Shown: positions 29,690 to 39,638 of the stretch, piece by piece | Layout: every line of letters begins with the position of its first letter | How positions within the stretch are numbered: the first letter of the stretch is position 1 | From: Pseudomonas berkeleyensis | GTDB taxonomy: Bacteria > Pseudomonadota > Gammaproteobacteria > Pseudomonadales > Pseudomonadaceae | NCBI RefSeq assembly: GCF_014109765.1 | Contig: NZ_CP059139.1 | Location: 186,001 to 250,000 of the forward strand | Direction of reading: 5' to 3' | DNA: 64,000 nt | Made by a program: the position numbers and the translations under genes | The notes under the pieces: model-generated | The model's database searches: none | Told to the model about the DNA's origin: nothing | Seen by the model: only the letters and a program-made list of their open reading frames with translations

Positions 29690-29719
29690 AAAAACGGCGA
29701 CCCGAGGGTCGCCGTTTTT
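29690..29719. terminator. Bidirectional terminator downstream of rubredoxin
   Basis: AAAACGGCGACCC-GA-GGGTCGCCGTTTT, a perfect 13-bp stem flanked by A and T runs, 19 bases after the rubredoxin stop. Confidence 0.85.
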
Positions 29720-29737
29720 GCTGGAAACGAAGCGTGA

Positions 29738-29905
29738 TCAGCCGATTTCGATCATCTCGAAATCCATCTTGCCAACGCCACAGTCGGGGCACAGCCAGTC
29801 TTCTGGCACGTCTTCCCAGCGGGTGCCCGGGGCGATGCCGTCATCCGGCCAGCCCTGGCTCTCGTCGTAAATCAGTCCACAGACCACGCATTGCCACTTC
29901 TTCAT
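29738..29905 (-). CDS. rubA: Rubredoxin
   Basis: A 55-aa iron protein with the two Cys pairs that hold one Fe: CVVCG (residues 6-9) and CPDCG (39-42). It carries electrons, in pseudomonads usually from rubredoxin reductase to alkane hydroxylase or oxygen-stress enzymes. Its place next to the glycolate genes is, as I recall, shared with P. aeruginosa. No reductase gene is nearby in this window. Confidence 0.95.
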   Translation of the reverse strand: MKKWQCVVCGLIYDESQGWPDDGIAPGTRWEDVPEDWLCPDCGVGKMDFEMIEIG

Positions 29906-30018
29906 ATAACCCTCAGGCGTATCTCACGGTAGTGCGCGACGAACGCTACCGTAATTGAACCGGTGCGCCAAGCGGGCGGGCGACGATCGTCGCCCGCCAG
30001 GGGCCAACCAAAGTCGGG

Positions 30019-31719
30019 TCAGCCAGCGTTCATCAGCGGATCGCTGACGCCCATTACGTACATGGCCAGCAGCGCGATACCACCAGCCATGATCAGGTAG
30101 TACAGGGTCGGCAGGAGGGTCTTGCGCAGGGTGATGCCTTCACGCCCGAGCAGGCCGACCGTGGCCGAGGCCGCCACCACGTTGTGGATGGCGATCATGT
30201 TGCCCGCCGCCGCACCGACCGATTGCACCGCGACCATCATTGCCCCGGAGACGCCGATCAGCTCCGCCGCGTTGAGCTGGAACTGCGACAGCATCAGGTT
30301 GGACACGGTGTTGGAGCCGGCAATGAAGGCACCCAACGCGCCCACAGCCGGGGCGAAGAAGGGATAGACGCTGCCGACGCTCTCGGCCACCAGTTGCGCC
30401 ATGGCCACCGGCATCGACACCAGGTCGCTGCCATTGACCCCCGAGTTGATCAGGATACGCACCATGGGAATGGTGAAGATCAGCACGAAGCCGGCACCGA
30501 GCAACGTCTTGCTCGACTCGCCGACGGCGGCCTTGAGCTCGGAGAAGCGCATGCGATGCAGGAAGAAGGTGATCAGCACCACGATGCACAGGATGCCGCC
30601 GGGCAGGTACAGGGGCTCGATGGTGCCGGACACGCCGGTTTCACCGAGGATGTTGCTCCAGCCGAAGCTCAGGCCGAGCATCGCCGCCTTGACCTCCGGG
30701 AAGGTGCGCGACACCACCAGGAAGATCGCCAGCAGCAGATAGGGTGCCCAGGCCATGGGCACCGAGATCGGCGCCTTGCCGGCCACCTCGTCGAGTTTCA
30801 TCTCGATCTTGCCCATCCATTCGGCCGGCCAGTCCTTGGCGTCGGCGAAATCCCAGGTGTCCTTGGGCAGCAGGAAGCCAGCCTTGGCAGCCGGGATGAC
30901 GATGGCCAGGCCAACCAGGGCGCCGATCATCGAGGGGAATTCCGGGCCTAGGAATACGCCAGCGGCCATGTACGGCAGGGAGAAGGCGAAGGCGGTGAAA
31001 ATGGCGAACGGCGCGATGGCCAGGCCTTCCTTCCAGCTCTGATTCTTGCCGAAGAAGCGCGTCATGATCATCACCATGATCAGCGGCATCAGCAGGCCGA
31101 TCAGGCCGTGGGTGATGGCCACCCGCGAATAGATCAGATGGAAGAAGGTGTCCCAGGTATCGCCGGTTGCGGCCAGTTGTGCGGTGATGCCGCTCTTGTC
31201 CAGGCCGGCGCCGACGCCCACCAGAATCGGCGTACCGACCGCGCCGAAGGACACCGGTGTCGACTGCACCAGCATGCCCAGCACCACGGCGGCCAGCGCC
31301 GGGAAGCCCAGTGCTACCAGCAACGGCGCGGCCACAGCAGCCGGGGTACCGAAACCGGAGGCGCCCTCGATGAAGCAGCCGAACAGCCAGGCGACGATCA
31401 GCGCTTGCACGCGCCGATCCGGACTGATGTTGGAGAAACCCCGGCGAATCGCGGTGATGCCGCCGGAATGCTTGAGTGTGTTGAGCAACAGAATGGCGCC
31501 GAAGATGATCCACAGGATCGCGGCGGTGAGGATCAGCCCCTGCAAGCTGGAGGCAATGACCCGGTTGAGCGACATGTCCCAGGCCAGCAGGCCGATCAGG
31601 GCGGTGAGAACGAACACCAGCGGCATCGCGTACTTGGCCGGCCAACGAAAGCCGATCAGCAGCACACCCGCAAGCACCAGTGGCACGAAGGCCAGGATGG
31701 ACAGCAGCGTTTGACTCAT
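30019..31719 (-). CDS. lldP: LldP-family permease, probable glycolate/L-lactate transporter
   Basis: A 566-aa inner-membrane permease of the lactate/glycolate permease family with about 13 hydrophobic helices. Signature stretches such as [22 protein letters not shown] and [12 protein letters not shown] are present. Family members LldP and GlcA import L-lactate, D-lactate and glycolate. Sitting downstream of glcB and glcGFED, it is most likely the glycolate uptake protein, but substrate cannot be told from sequence. The ATG at 31719 has an AAGGAACC ribosome binding site. Confidence 0.87.
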   Translation of the reverse strand: MSQTLLSILAFVPLVLAGVLLIGFRWPAKYAMPLVFVLTALIGLLAWDMSLNRVIASSLQGLILTAAILWIIFGAILLLNTLKHSGGITAIRRGFSNISPDRRVQALIVAWLFGCFIEGASGFGTPAAVAAPLLVALGFPALAAVVLGMLVQSTPVSFGAVGTPILVGVGAGLDKSGITAQLAATGDTWDTFFHLIYSRVAITHGLIGLLMPLIMVMIMTRFFGKNQSWKEGLAIAPFAIFTAFAFSLPYMAAGVFLGPEFPSMIGALVGLAIVIPAAKAGFLLPKDTWDFADAKDWPAEWMGKIEMKLDEVAGKAPISVPMAWAPYLLLAIFLVVSRTFPEVKAAMLGLSFGWSNILGETGVSGTIEPLYLPGGILCIVVLITFFLHRMRFSELKAAVGESSKTLLGAGFVLIFTIPMVRILINSGVNGSDLVSMPVAMAQLVAESVGSVYPFFAPAVGALGAFIAGSNTVSNLMLSQFQLNAAELIGVSGAMMVAVQSVGAAAGNMIAIHNVVAASATVGLLGREGITLRKTLLPTLYYLIMAGGIALLAMYVMGVSDPLMNAG

Positions 31720-31862
31720 GGGTTGGTTCCTTCTTTTTCTTGTGAACCAGAATTTTCCGGGGATAACCCGGCGCCACGCATCTGGAAGGGCCGGGCGCCA
31801 CGGCACTGACCTTTCCGCGAGCAGCGGCGGCAGGGATCACCCACCGCCGCGCTCATGCCCGA

Positions 31863-31893
31863 AAGCCCCGACGGCCAGAAACCGTCAGGGCTT
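31863..31893 (-). terminator. Hairpin terminator downstream of glcB
   Basis: Minus strand: AAGCCCTGACGG-loop-CCGTCGGGGCTT followed by TC; 12-bp stem with one mismatch and a weak U run. Confidence 0.6.
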
Positions 31894-31945
31894 GTTACTG
31901 CTCGGTGGAGGCTTTCAGGCCATCCACGGCTGCGAACTCGCTTTG

Positions 31946-32025
31946 TGTGGGAGCGGCTGGGCGGCATCCCGCTTTAGCCGCGACATGCAAGCGATAGAAA
32001 GCTCGCGGCTGAAGCCCCTCCCACA
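31946..32025. repeat. Pseudomonas TGTGGGAGCGGCT-type REP pair (BIME)
   Basis: TGTGGGAGCGGCT...GCCGCGA facing TCGCGGCT...AGCCCCTCCCACA. This is the classical P. putida/fluorescens-type REP, distinct from the GTAGGG family elsewhere in the window. Confidence 0.7.
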
Positions 32026-32030
32026 GTCGT

Positions 32031-34208
32031 TCAAACCTCCTCTTTGAAGCGCAAACGCCAGGCATGCAGTAGTGGCTCGGTATAGCCGGACGGCTGCTCG
32101 CGGCCCTTGAACACCAGGTCGCTGGCGGCGCGGAAGGCGTGGGATCGCTCGAAGTTAGGGGCCATCGGGCGGTAGGCCGGATCGCCCGCGTTCTGCCCGT
32201 CGACCACCTGTGCCATGCGTTGTAGCGTCTCGCGCACCTGGGCCTCGCTGACCACGCCGTGGTGCAGCCAGTTGGCGATGTGTTGAGCCGAGATGCGCAG
32301 GGTGGCGCGGTCTTCCATCAGGCCGACGTTATGGATGTCCGGCACCTTGGAGCAGCCGACGCCCTGCTCGACCCAGCGCACCACGTAACCGAGGATGCCC
32401 TGGCAGTTGTTGTCCAGCTCCTGCTGGATATCGCTGGCGCTCCACGGCCGCTCGGCGCTGACCGGCACACTGAGCAGGTCATTGAGCAAGCTGTCGCGCT
32501 GGCTGGCCAGGTCGATCAGCTCCAGCTCGCTCTGCACCGCCTGCACGTCGACCTGGTGGTAGTGCAGGGCATGCAGCACGGCAGCAGTTGGCGACGGCAC
32601 CCAGGCGGTGTTGGCGCCGGCTTTCGGGTGACCGATCTTCTGTTCAAGCATGGCCGCCATCAGATCCGGCATGGCCCACATGCCCTTGCCGATCTGTGCC
32701 TTGCCACGCAGGCCGCAGGCCAGGCCGACCAGCACGTTGTTGCGCTCGTAGGCCTGAATCCAGGCGCTGGATTTCATGTCGCCCTTGCGCAGCATGGCGC
32801 CGGCTTCCATGGCGGTGTGCATCTCGTCGCCAGTGCGGTCGAGAAAGCCCGTGTTGATGAAGGCCACCCGCGCGCTGGCCGCCTCGATGCAGGCCTTGAG
32901 GTTGACGCTGGTGCGCCGCTCCTCGTCCATGATGCCCATTTTCAGGGTATTGGCCGGCATGCCCAGCAGTTGCTCGACGCGGCCGAACAGCTCGTTGGCG
33001 AAGGCCACTTCGAGTGGGCCATGCATCTTCGGTTTGACGATATAGACGCTGCCGGTGCGCGAGTTGCCGCGACGCTTGAGGTCGTGCAGGGCGATCAGGC
33101 TGGTGACCACTGCATCGAGAATGCCCTCGGGAATTTCACGACCTTCGCCATCGAGAATCGCCGGGTTGCTCATCAGGTGACCGACGTTGCGCACGAACAG
33201 CAGCGAGCGCCCGTGCAGGGTCAGTTCGCTGCCATCGGCGGCGGTGTACGCACGATCCGGGTTGAGGCGGCGGGTGATGCGCTTGCCGCCCTTGTCCAGT
33301 TCCTCGGCCAGGTCGCCTTTCATCAGGCCCAGCCAGTTGCGGTAGATCAGCACCTTGTCGGCGGCGTCGACGGCAGCGACGGAGTCTTCGCAATCCATGA
33401 TGGTCGACAGCGCCGCTTCCATCAGTACGTCCTTCACGCCGGCGGCGTCGGTGCGGCCGATGGGGCTGCTGGCGTCGATCTGGATCTCGAAGTGCAGGCC
33501 GTTGTTCTTCAGCAGCACGGCCGACGGAGCACTGGCGTTGCCCTGGTAACCGATGAGCTTTTCCGGTTGCGCCAGGGCCACGACATCGCCGCCGTGCAGG
33601 GTGACCTGCAAGCGGCCATCGCGGATCGCATAGGCGCTGGCCTCGGCGTGCGAGCCTTTGGCCAGCGGCGCGGCCTGGTCGAGGAAGGCGCGGGCGAAGG
33701 CGATCACCTTGGCGCCGCGCACCTCGTTGTAACCCGGCCCTTTGCTGGCGCCACCCGCTTCGCTGATCGCATCGGTGCCGTACAGGGCGTCGTACAGCGA
33801 GCCCCAGCGGGCGTTGGCGGCGTTCAGCGCGTAGCGTGCGTTCATCACCGGCACCACCAGTTGCGGGCCGGCCTGGCTGGTGATCTCGCTGTCGACGTTG
33901 GCAGTGGTCGCGCTGACCTTCTCCGGTTGCGGCAGCAGATAACCGATGGCGCCGAGGAAGGCGCGGTAGGCGTTCATATCGGTGATCGGCCCGGGATGGG
34001 CGCGGTGCCAGGTATCCAGCTCGGTCTGCAGGCGGTCGCGCTCGGCCAGCAGGTCGCGATTGCGCGGCGCCAGGTCATGCACCAAGGCGTCGAAGCCGCT
34101 CCAGAAGGCGCTGGCCTCGATACCGCTGCCGGGCAGCACTTCGTCTTCGATGAAGCGCTTGAGTTCGGCGGCCACCTGCAGGCGCTGACATTGCACGCGT
34201 TCGGTCAT
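32031..34208 (-). CDS. glcB: Malate synthase G
   Basis: A 725-aa enzyme joining glyoxylate and acetyl-CoA to malate; length matches the monomeric G isoform. Recognised stretches include [21 protein letters not shown] near the C-terminus, [22 protein letters not shown] and [20 protein letters not shown] of the TIM barrel. It removes the glyoxylate made by GlcDEF. CAGGAGAACAG precedes the ATG. The gene follows glcG with a hairpin-bearing gap of 112 bases. Confidence 0.95.
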   Translation of the reverse strand: MTERVQCQRLQVAAELKRFIEDEVLPGSGIEASAFWSGFDALVHDLAPRNRDLLAERDRLQTELDTWHRAHPGPITDMNAYRAFLGAIGYLLPQPEKVSATTANVDSEITSQAGPQLVVPVMNARYALNAANARWGSLYDALYGTDAISEAGGASKGPGYNEVRGAKVIAFARAFLDQAAPLAKGSHAEASAYAIRDGRLQVTLHGGDVVALAQPEKLIGYQGNASAPSAVLLKNNGLHFEIQIDASSPIGRTDAAGVKDVLMEAALSTIMDCEDSVAAVDAADKVLIYRNWLGLMKGDLAEELDKGGKRITRRLNPDRAYTAADGSELTLHGRSLLFVRNVGHLMSNPAILDGEGREIPEGILDAVVTSLIALHDLKRRGNSRTGSVYIVKPKMHGPLEVAFANELFGRVEQLLGMPANTLKMGIMDEERRTSVNLKACIEAASARVAFINTGFLDRTGDEMHTAMEAGAMLRKGDMKSSAWIQAYERNNVLVGLACGLRGKAQIGKGMWAMPDLMAAMLEQKIGHPKAGANTAWVPSPTAAVLHALHYHQVDVQAVQSELELIDLASQRDSLLNDLLSVPVSAERPWSASDIQQELDNNCQGILGYVVRWVEQGVGCSKVPDIHNVGLMEDRATLRISAQHIANWLHHGVVSEAQVRETLQRMAQVVDGQNAGDPAYRPMAPNFERSHAFRAASDLVFKGREQPSGYTEPLLHAWRLRFKEEV

Positions 34209-34274
34209 TTTTCTGTTCTCCTGTCTGCATCCGGTTGCCTGGGATGCCTATGAATTTCGTCTCGCCTCGATCAG

Positions 34275-34302
34275 TCCCCTCTCCCGCAAGCGGGAGAGGG
34301 GA
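34275..34302. repeat. CCCCTCTCCC hairpin between glcB and glcG
   Basis: TCCCCTCTCCCGC-AA-GCGGGAGAGGGGA, a near-perfect hairpin. A sister copy lies at 34744-34771 on the other side of glcG. Confidence 0.65.
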
Positions 34303-34320
34303 GAAAACGATGCGCGCTGC

Positions 34321-34719
34321 TTACAGCACTGCTATCCCGGCTTTCGCCACCTGCGCGTCCTGGTCGGCCTTGACCCCGGACACGCCGACGGCGCCGATCA
34401 CCTGGCCGTCCACCAGCACCGGTACGCCGCCCTCCAGCGAGGTCAGCAGTGGCGCGCTGACGAAGGCGGTACGACCGCCGTTGACCATGTCCTCGTAGCC
34501 CTTGGTTTCGCGGCGGCCGATGGCGGCGCTGCGGGCCTTCTCGGTGGCGATGTAGGCACCGATGGGCGCGCAACCGTCGAGACGTTCCAGGGCCAGTGGG
34601 TGGCCGCCGTCATCGACCACGGCGATGGCCACGGCCCAGCCCTGTTGCTGCGCTTCGCTACGGGCCGCCTGGATGATCTGGCTGACTTCGCTCTGGCTGA
34701 GTACGGCTTTGTGTTGCAT
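34321..34719 (-). CDS. glcG: GlcG family (haem-degrading/DUF336-type) protein
   Basis: A 132-aa protein of the GlcG/HbpS-like family with the typical WAVAIAVVDDGGHPLALERLDG, a TEKARSAA helix and GGVPVLVDGQVIGAVGVSG. It is part of the glc operon in E. coli and Pseudomonas, but its role in glycolate use is not established. The ATG at 34719 (MQHKAVLS) is the family start. Hairpin repeats lie on both sides. Confidence 0.9.
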   Translation of the reverse strand: MQHKAVLSQSEVSQIIQAARSEAQQQGWAVAIAVVDDGGHPLALERLDGCAPIGAYIATEKARSAAIGRRETKGYEDMVNGGRTAFVSAPLLTSLEGGVPVLVDGQVIGAVGVSGVKADQDAQVAKAGIAVL

Positions 34720-34743
34720 GGCATACCTCGTGTTCTTGGTTTT

Positions 34744-34771
34744 CTCCCCTCTCCCATTCATGGGAGAGGGG
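34744..34771. repeat. CCCCTCTCCC hairpin between glcG and glcF
   Basis: CTCCCCTCTCCCA-TTCA-TGGGAGAGGGG, sister of the copy at 34275-34302. Confidence 0.65.
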
Positions 34772-34793
34772 CCGGGGGAGAGGGTTCAGGCTT

Positions 34794-36011
34794 TTACGCC
34801 ATCGCCTCCTCGACGATCTCGATCCAGTGCCGCACCGGCGTACGTCCGGCGCCGTCCAGATGGGTCTGGCAGCCGATATTGGCGGTGACGATGGCGTCGG
34901 GTTTGCCGCTTTCCAGGGCATTGAGCTTGTTGTCGCGCAGTTGCCTGGACAGCTCCGGCTGGGTCAGCGAATAGGTGCCGGCCGAGCCGCAGCACAGGTG
35001 GCCATCCGGCACGGCGGTCAGGCCGAAGCCGAGGCGCGTCAGGACGCCTTCAACCGCGCCGCCGAGCTTCTGCGCATGCTGCAGGGTGCAAGGGCAATGG
35101 AAGGCCAGGCGCTGTTCGGCGCGCACCTGCAGCTGTTCCAGCGCCTCGCCCTGCAACACCTCGACCAGATCCTTGGCCAGGGCGCTGACCCGCGCCGCCT
35201 TGGCCGCGTAGGCCGGGTCACCTGCGAGCAGGTGGCCATAGTCCTTGACGAAGGCGCCGCAGCCGCTGGCGGTCTGCACGATAGCTTCGGTACCGGCTTC
35301 GATAGCTGGCCACCAGGCGTCGATGTTCTGTCGCGCGCGTTGCAGCCCCGCTTCCTGGGCGTTGAGGTGATAGTCGACGGCGCCGCAGCAGCCGGCTTCG
35401 TGGATCGGCGTGACGCTGATGCCCAGGCGATCCAGCACGCGCGCGGTGGCGGCATTGGTATTGGGCGACAGCCCCGGCTGCACGCAGCCTTCGAGCATCA
35501 GCACGCGGCGCGCATGTTGCGTGGTCGGTCGCGCTTTGGCCGGGCGAACTTCGCGCGGCAGCTTGGCCTTGAGTGCGGCCGGCAAGAGCGGGCGCATGGC
35601 CAGGCCGGTCTGCGTCAGCGCCTTGAACAGCGCCGGGCGCGGTACCACGGCGCGCAGGCCCTGGCGCAACAGGCGTTCATTCAGTGGTCGTGGCACCGCC
35701 TGCTCGACCACTTCGCGGCCGATATCCAGCAGGTTGTGGTACTGCACGCCGGACGGGCAGGTGGTCTCGCAGTTGCGGCAGGTCAGGCAGCGATCCAGAT
35801 GCTGTTGGGTCTTGGCCGTGACCTCGTTGCCTTCGAGCATCTGCTTGATCAGGTAGATACGCCCGCGCGGGCCGTCCAGCTCGTCGCCGAGCAGCTGATA
35901 GGTCGGGCAAGTGGCATTACAGAAGCCACAGTGCACGCAGGAGCGCAGGATGCGTTCGGCTTCCTCGGCGCGCGGCAGGAGTTTGGCCTGTTCACTCAAA
36001 TTGGTCTGCAC
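34794..36011 (-). CDS. glcF: Glycolate oxidase iron-sulfur subunit GlcF
   Basis: A 405-aa subunit that passes electrons from the flavin subunits to the respiratory chain. Two 4Fe-4S ferredoxin motifs are seen (CVHCGFCNATCP at about 26-37 and CLTCRNCETTCP at about 76-87). Two CCG-type domains follow (GCVQPGLSP, AGCCGAVDYH and LCCGSAGTY). It begins 3 bases after the glcE stop, within the glcDEF operon read on the minus strand. Confidence 0.94.
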   Translation of the reverse strand: MQTNLSEQAKLLPRAEEAERILRSCVHCGFCNATCPTYQLLGDELDGPRGRIYLIKQMLEGNEVTAKTQQHLDRCLTCRNCETTCPSGVQYHNLLDIGREVVEQAVPRPLNERLLRQGLRAVVPRPALFKALTQTGLAMRPLLPAALKAKLPREVRPAKARPTTQHARRVLMLEGCVQPGLSPNTNAATARVLDRLGISVTPIHEAGCCGAVDYHLNAQEAGLQRARQNIDAWWPAIEAGTEAIVQTASGCGAFVKDYGHLLAGDPAYAAKAARVSALAKDLVEVLQGEALEQLQVRAEQRLAFHCPCTLQHAQKLGGAVEGVLTRLGFGLTAVPDGHLCCGSAGTYSLTQPELSRQLRDNKLNALESGKPDAIVTANIGCQTHLDGAGRTPVRHWIEIVEEAMA

Positions 36012-36014
36012 GTC

Positions 36015-37070
36015 TTAGACCTCGGCGTACATGCGGCCAGGGTTGAAAATACCCTGGGGGTCGAGCTGGTTCTTCAGCTGGCGCTGGTAGCGCAGCAGCA
36101 TTGCTGCCAGCGGCTGGAAGGGTTGCGTCTGGCCGGCGGCGAAGCAGGTTGCATGACCGCCGAGCTTGGCCGTCACGCGCTGGATCAGCTCGCCGTCGGC
36201 GTCGGTCTTCAGCCAGCGCTGCGCGCCGCCCCAGTCGATCAACTGGCGGCCGGGTACATCGAGCAGGCCGCTATTGGCCGGCAGCGACAGGCGCCACAGC
36301 GTGCCGCTGGCGCTGAAGAACGGCAGGCGTTGTTCGCGCAGTTCATGCCAGTAAGCGTTGTCGATCTCTTCGCCGCCCAGGCGCTGGCGCGCGGCCAGCA
36401 CCGAGCCCTCGCCACCTTCCAGGCGCAGGTGCAAAGCTGCACCGTCGTGGCTGGCGGCGCTGATCGGCAGCGGCTGCTGGCCCCATTCGGCGAGCTTGTT
36501 CAGGGCATACAGGGCGTCCACTTCCAGGCGCAGGCTGAGCACCTGGCGCGGTTTGGGCAGCACCTTGAGCGAGACTTCGGCGAGCAGGCCGAGGCAGCCG
36601 AAGCTGCCGGCCATCAGGCGCGACAGGTCGTAGCCGGCGACGTTCTTCATCACCTCGCCGCCGAAGCGCAGCAGCTTGCCCTGGCCGGTGATCACGCGGG
36701 TGCCGAGCACCTGGTCACGCACCGAGCCGGCCCAGGGGCGGCGCGGGCCGGATAGCCCGGCGGCGACCATGCCGCCGAGGGTGGCGCCGTCGCCCAGGTG
36801 TGGCGGCTCGCACGGCAACATCTGGTTGTTGGCCTCCAGCGCGGCCTCGATCTCGGCCAGCGGCGTGCCGGCGCGGGCAGTGAGTACCAGTTCGGTGGGG
36901 TCGTAGCTGACAATCCCGCGATGCTGGCGAGTATCCAGCACTTCGCCGCTGGTGGCGCGGCCCAGGTGGGCCTTGCTGCCGCTGCCCTGGATGCGCAGCG
37001 GGGTGGCGCTATTCAGCGCGTGGTTGACCTGTTCCAGCAGCGCGGCGCTGGCATCGAAATCATGCGACAT
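36015..37070 (-). CDS. glcE: Glycolate oxidase FAD-binding subunit GlcE
   Basis: A 351-aa FAD-binding subunit with an FAD_binding_4 domain: PLRIQGSGSKAHLGR, LTARAGTPLAEIEAALEANNQMLPCEPPHLGDGATLGGMVAAGLSGPR in outline, and GGEVMKNVAGYDLSRLMAGS. It works with GlcD and GlcF to oxidise glycolate to glyoxylate. The ATG at 37070 overlaps the glcD stop (ATGA). A much longer open frame upstream only shadows glcD. Confidence 0.93.
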   Translation of the reverse strand: MSHDFDASAALLEQVNHALNSATPLRIQGSGSKAHLGRATSGEVLDTRQHRGIVSYDPTELVLTARAGTPLAEIEAALEANNQMLPCEPPHLGDGATLGGMVAAGLSGPRRPWAGSVRDQVLGTRVITGQGKLLRFGGEVMKNVAGYDLSRLMAGSFGCLGLLAEVSLKVLPKPRQVLSLRLEVDALYALNKLAEWGQQPLPISAASHDGAALHLRLEGGEGSVLAARQRLGGEEIDNAYWHELREQRLPFFSASGTLWRLSLPANSGLLDVPGRQLIDWGGAQRWLKTDADGELIQRVTAKLGGHATCFAAGQTQPFQPLAAMLLRYQRQLKNQLDPQGIFNPGRMYAEV

Positions 37071-38569
37071 CAGAAGCGCTCCAGTTCCGGGAAGGGCAGT
37101 TGGCCGTGGTGCACGTGCATGGCGCCGAACTCGGCGCAGCGGTGCAGGGTGGGGATGTTCTTGCCCGGGTTGAGCAGGCCGGCCGGATCGAACGCCGCCT
37201 TCACCGCGTGGAACAGGTTGATTTCGTCGCTGTTGAACTGCGCGCACATCTGGTTGATCTTCTCGCGGCCCACGCCGTGCTCGCCGGTGATGCTGCCGCC
37301 GACCTTGACGCAGAGTTCGAGGATCTTGCCGCCGATGGCTTCGGCCCGCTCCAGCTCGCCGGGTAAGTTGGCATCGAAAAGAATCAGTGGGTGCATGTTG
37401 CCGTCGCCGGCGTGGAACACATTGGCCACGCGCAGGCCGTACTCCTCGGACAGCTCGGCGATGCCGCGCAGCACGCCGGGCAGCTCGCGGCGCGGGATGG
37501 TGCCGTCCATGCAGTAGTAGTCCGGCGAGATGCGCCCGACTGCGGGGAAGGCGTTCTTGCGCCCGGCCCAGAATTTCACCCGCTCGGCCTCGTCGCGGGC
37601 CAGGCGCACTTCGGTGGCGCCGGCCTTTTCCAGTACGCCACGCACGTGCTCGCAGTCGTCGGCGACGTCGGCTTCCACGCCGTCCAGTTCGCAGAGCAGG
37701 ATGGCTTCGGCCTCCACCGGATAACCGGCGTGGATAAAGTCCTCCGCCGCGCGGATAGCCAGATTGTCCATCATCTCCAGGCCGCCGGGGATGATGCCGG
37801 CGGCGATGATGTCGCCCACGGCGCGACCGGCCTTTTCCACCGAGTCGAAGGCCGCCAGCAGCACCTTGGCCACCTGCGGCTTGGGCAGCAGCTTGACCGT
37901 CACCTCGGTGACGATGCCAAGCATGCCTTCGGAACCGGTGAACAGTGCCAGCAGGTCGAAACCTGGCGCGTCCAGGGCGTCGCTGCCGAGGGTCATGAAC
38001 TCGCCCTCGACGGTGAGGATGTCCACCTTGAGCAGGTTGTGCACGGTCAGGCCGTACTTCAGGCAATGCACGCCACCGGCGTTCTCGGCGACGTTGCCGC
38101 CGATGGAGCAGGCGATCTGCGAAGACGGATCGGGGGCGTAATACAGGTCGAAGGGCGCGGCGGCCTGGGAAATCGCCAGGTTGCGCACGCCGGGCTGGAC
38201 GCGGGCGAAGCGGCCTTCGCGGTTGATCTCGAGAATCTGGTTGAAGCGCGCCATCACCAGCAGGATGCCTTTCTCCAGTGGCAGTGCGCCGCCGGACAGG
38301 CCGGTGCCGGCGCCACGCGCCACGACCGGCACGCCACGGGCGTGGCAGAGCTTGAGCAACTGCTGCACCTGCTCGATACGCTCGGGCAGCACCACCAGCA
38401 TCGGTGTGGTGCGATAGGCGGAAAGGCCATCGCACTCGTAAGGCTTGAGGTCTTCCTGGGTGTGCAGGATGTCGAGGTCGGGCAGGCGCTGGCGCAGCTC
38501 GGCCAGCAGGGCGGCCTTGTCGACCTCGGGTAGCGCGCCGTCGACGCGCTCGTCGTACAGAATGCTCAT
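37070..38569 (-). CDS. glcD: Glycolate oxidase subunit GlcD
   Basis: A 499-aa FAD-linked oxidase, the catalytic flavoprotein of glycolate oxidase. The FAD_binding_4 domain covers about 50-190 (ARGAGTGLSGGALP, SSQIACSIGGNVAENAGG and LKYGLT). The FAD-oxidase C-terminal domain ends with ITGEHGVGREKI. The start at 38569 (MSILYDERVDG) matches the family; an upstream extension would run into the operator region. It is first of glcDEFG(B), divergent from glcC. Confidence 0.95.
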   Translation of the reverse strand: MSILYDERVDGALPEVDKAALLAELRQRLPDLDILHTQEDLKPYECDGLSAYRTTPMLVVLPERIEQVQQLLKLCHARGVPVVARGAGTGLSGGALPLEKGILLVMARFNQILEINREGRFARVQPGVRNLAISQAAAPFDLYYAPDPSSQIACSIGGNVAENAGGVHCLKYGLTVHNLLKVDILTVEGEFMTLGSDALDAPGFDLLALFTGSEGMLGIVTEVTVKLLPKPQVAKVLLAAFDSVEKAGRAVGDIIAAGIIPGGLEMMDNLAIRAAEDFIHAGYPVEAEAILLCELDGVEADVADDCEHVRGVLEKAGATEVRLARDEAERVKFWAGRKNAFPAVGRISPDYYCMDGTIPRRELPGVLRGIAELSEEYGLRVANVFHAGDGNMHPLILFDANLPGELERAEAIGGKILELCVKVGGSITGEHGVGREKINQMCAQFNSDEINLFHAVKAAFDPAGLLNPGKNIPTLHRCAEFGAMHVHHGQLPFPELERF

Positions 38570-38655
38570 GGCAGGCTCATGGCTCGTGTTGTTGTTATGG
38601 AGACTCAGGCTGCGACCATGGGCTGCACGCGCATCTGCGTCCACCCTATTCGGTG

Positions 38656-38668
38656 CTGGTATGACCAG
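38656..38668. promoter_or_regulatory. GlcC operator 1
   Basis: CTGGTATGACCAG, a FadR-subfamily GntR site of the TGGT-N3-ACCA type, 87 bases upstream of glcD. Confidence 0.7.
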
Positions 38669-38763
38669 TTTCTTTCGCCAGGCTTTCACACGATTTCAGC
38701 CGAAAGGCTTATGCTCTGTGGCCTAAGTTGCCTTGATCAGGCGAACTGAGGGGTAGTTGAAGA

Positions 38764-38778
38764 ACTGGTACGACCAGT
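38764..38778. promoter_or_regulatory. GlcC operator 2
   Basis: ACTGGTACGACCAGT, near-perfect palindrome, 16 bases before the glcC ATG. Same core as 38656-38668. Confidence 0.72.
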
Positions 38779-38794
38779 GGGTGGAGGAGGCAAA

Positions 38795-39568
38795 ATGGCG
38801 GTTAATCCGGAAACTGCACGGCGACAGGTCAGCGACGTGGTGGCCGAGCGCATCGAGCGGCTGATCGTCGACGGTGTTCTCAAGGTGGGCCAGCCATTGC
38901 CGTCGGAACGGCGCCTGTGCGAGAAGTTGGGCATCTCCCGCTCGGCCTTGCGCGAGGGGCTCAAGGTGCTGCGTGGGCGCGGCATCATCGAGACCGCGCA
39001 GGGGCGTGATTCGCGAGTGGCCAAGCTCAGCGGCGAGCGTGACGCCAGCCCGCTGATGCACCTGTTCAACTCGCAGCCGCGCACCCTCTATGACCTGCTG
39101 GAGGTGCGTGGCCTGCTCGAAGGCGAGTCGGCGCGCCTGGCCGCCCTGCGTGGCACCGATGCGGATTTCGTCCTGCTCACCCGGCGCTACGAGGAAATGC
39201 TCGCCGCCCATGCCCAGCAGACACCGGTCGATCCGCGCGAGCATGCGCGCCTCGACCATGCGTTCCACCTGGCCATCTGCGAGGCTTCGCACAACCCGGT
39301 GCTGGTGCACACCCTGCAGTCGCTGACCGACCTGATGCTCAGCACCGTGTTCGCCTCGGTGAACAATCTCTACCACCGCCCCGCGCAGAAACGGCAGATC
39401 GACCGTCAGCATTCGCGGCTGTACCACGCCGTGATCGAACGTCTGCCCGAGCAGGCACAGCGTGCGGCGCGTGATCACATCAACAGCATCCGCGACAACC
39501 TGCAGGAGATCGAGCAGGAAGAGCAGCGCCTGGTGCGCGCGACCATGCGCTTGGAAGGCTGGGCGTAG
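38795..39568 (+). CDS. glcC: Glycolate-responsive GntR/FadR-family regulator GlcC
   Basis: A 257-aa regulator. The winged HTH is at about 8-75 (VVAERIERLIVDGVLKVGQPLPSERRL in outline, then LGISRSALREGLKVL) and an all-helical FCD ligand domain covers about 90-235 (RARLDHAFHLAICEASHNPVL with metal-type Asp/His residues). It is divergent from glcD, with two TGGT-N3-ACCA sites in between. GGAGGAGG precedes the ATG. The TAG stop lies within the GTAG head of a REP element. Confidence 0.93.
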   Translation: MAVNPETARRQVSDVVAERIERLIVDGVLKVGQPLPSERRLCEKLGISRSALREGLKVLRGRGIIETAQGRDSRVAKLSGERDASPLMHLFNSQPRTLYDLLEVRGLLEGESARLAALRGTDADFVLLTRRYEEMLAAHAQQTPVDPREHARLDHAFHLAICEASHNPVLVHTLQSLTDLMLSTVFASVNNLYHRPAQKRQIDRQHSRLYHAVIERLPEQAQRAARDHINSIRDNLQEIEQEEQRLVRATMRLEGWA

Positions 39569-39617
39569 GGCGGGAGAAACCCGCCTGATGATGGGTGGCG
39601 GGTTGCACCCGCCCTAC
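39565..39617. repeat. REP-like inverted pair after glcC
   Basis: GTAG-GGCGGGAGAAACCCGCC, then GGTGGCGGGTTGCACCCGCC-CTAC. The first GTAG contains the glcC stop codon. It also separates glcC from the convergent flgA. Confidence 0.75.
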
Positions 39618-39638
39618 ACTGCGAGCTTTCGGCGCTCT

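Larger units (their letters stand above)
31720..32030. other. Gap between lldP and glcB with terminator and REP pair
   Basis: 311 bases without a gene. It holds the glcB terminator (31863-31893) and a REP pair (31946-32025). The lldP promoter must lie here, but no clear box is seen. Confidence 0.6.

Noticed and set aside
32259..34253. 664-residue open frame antisense to glcB
   Set aside because: Glu/His/Gly-rich shadow of malate synthase G with no domain of its own.
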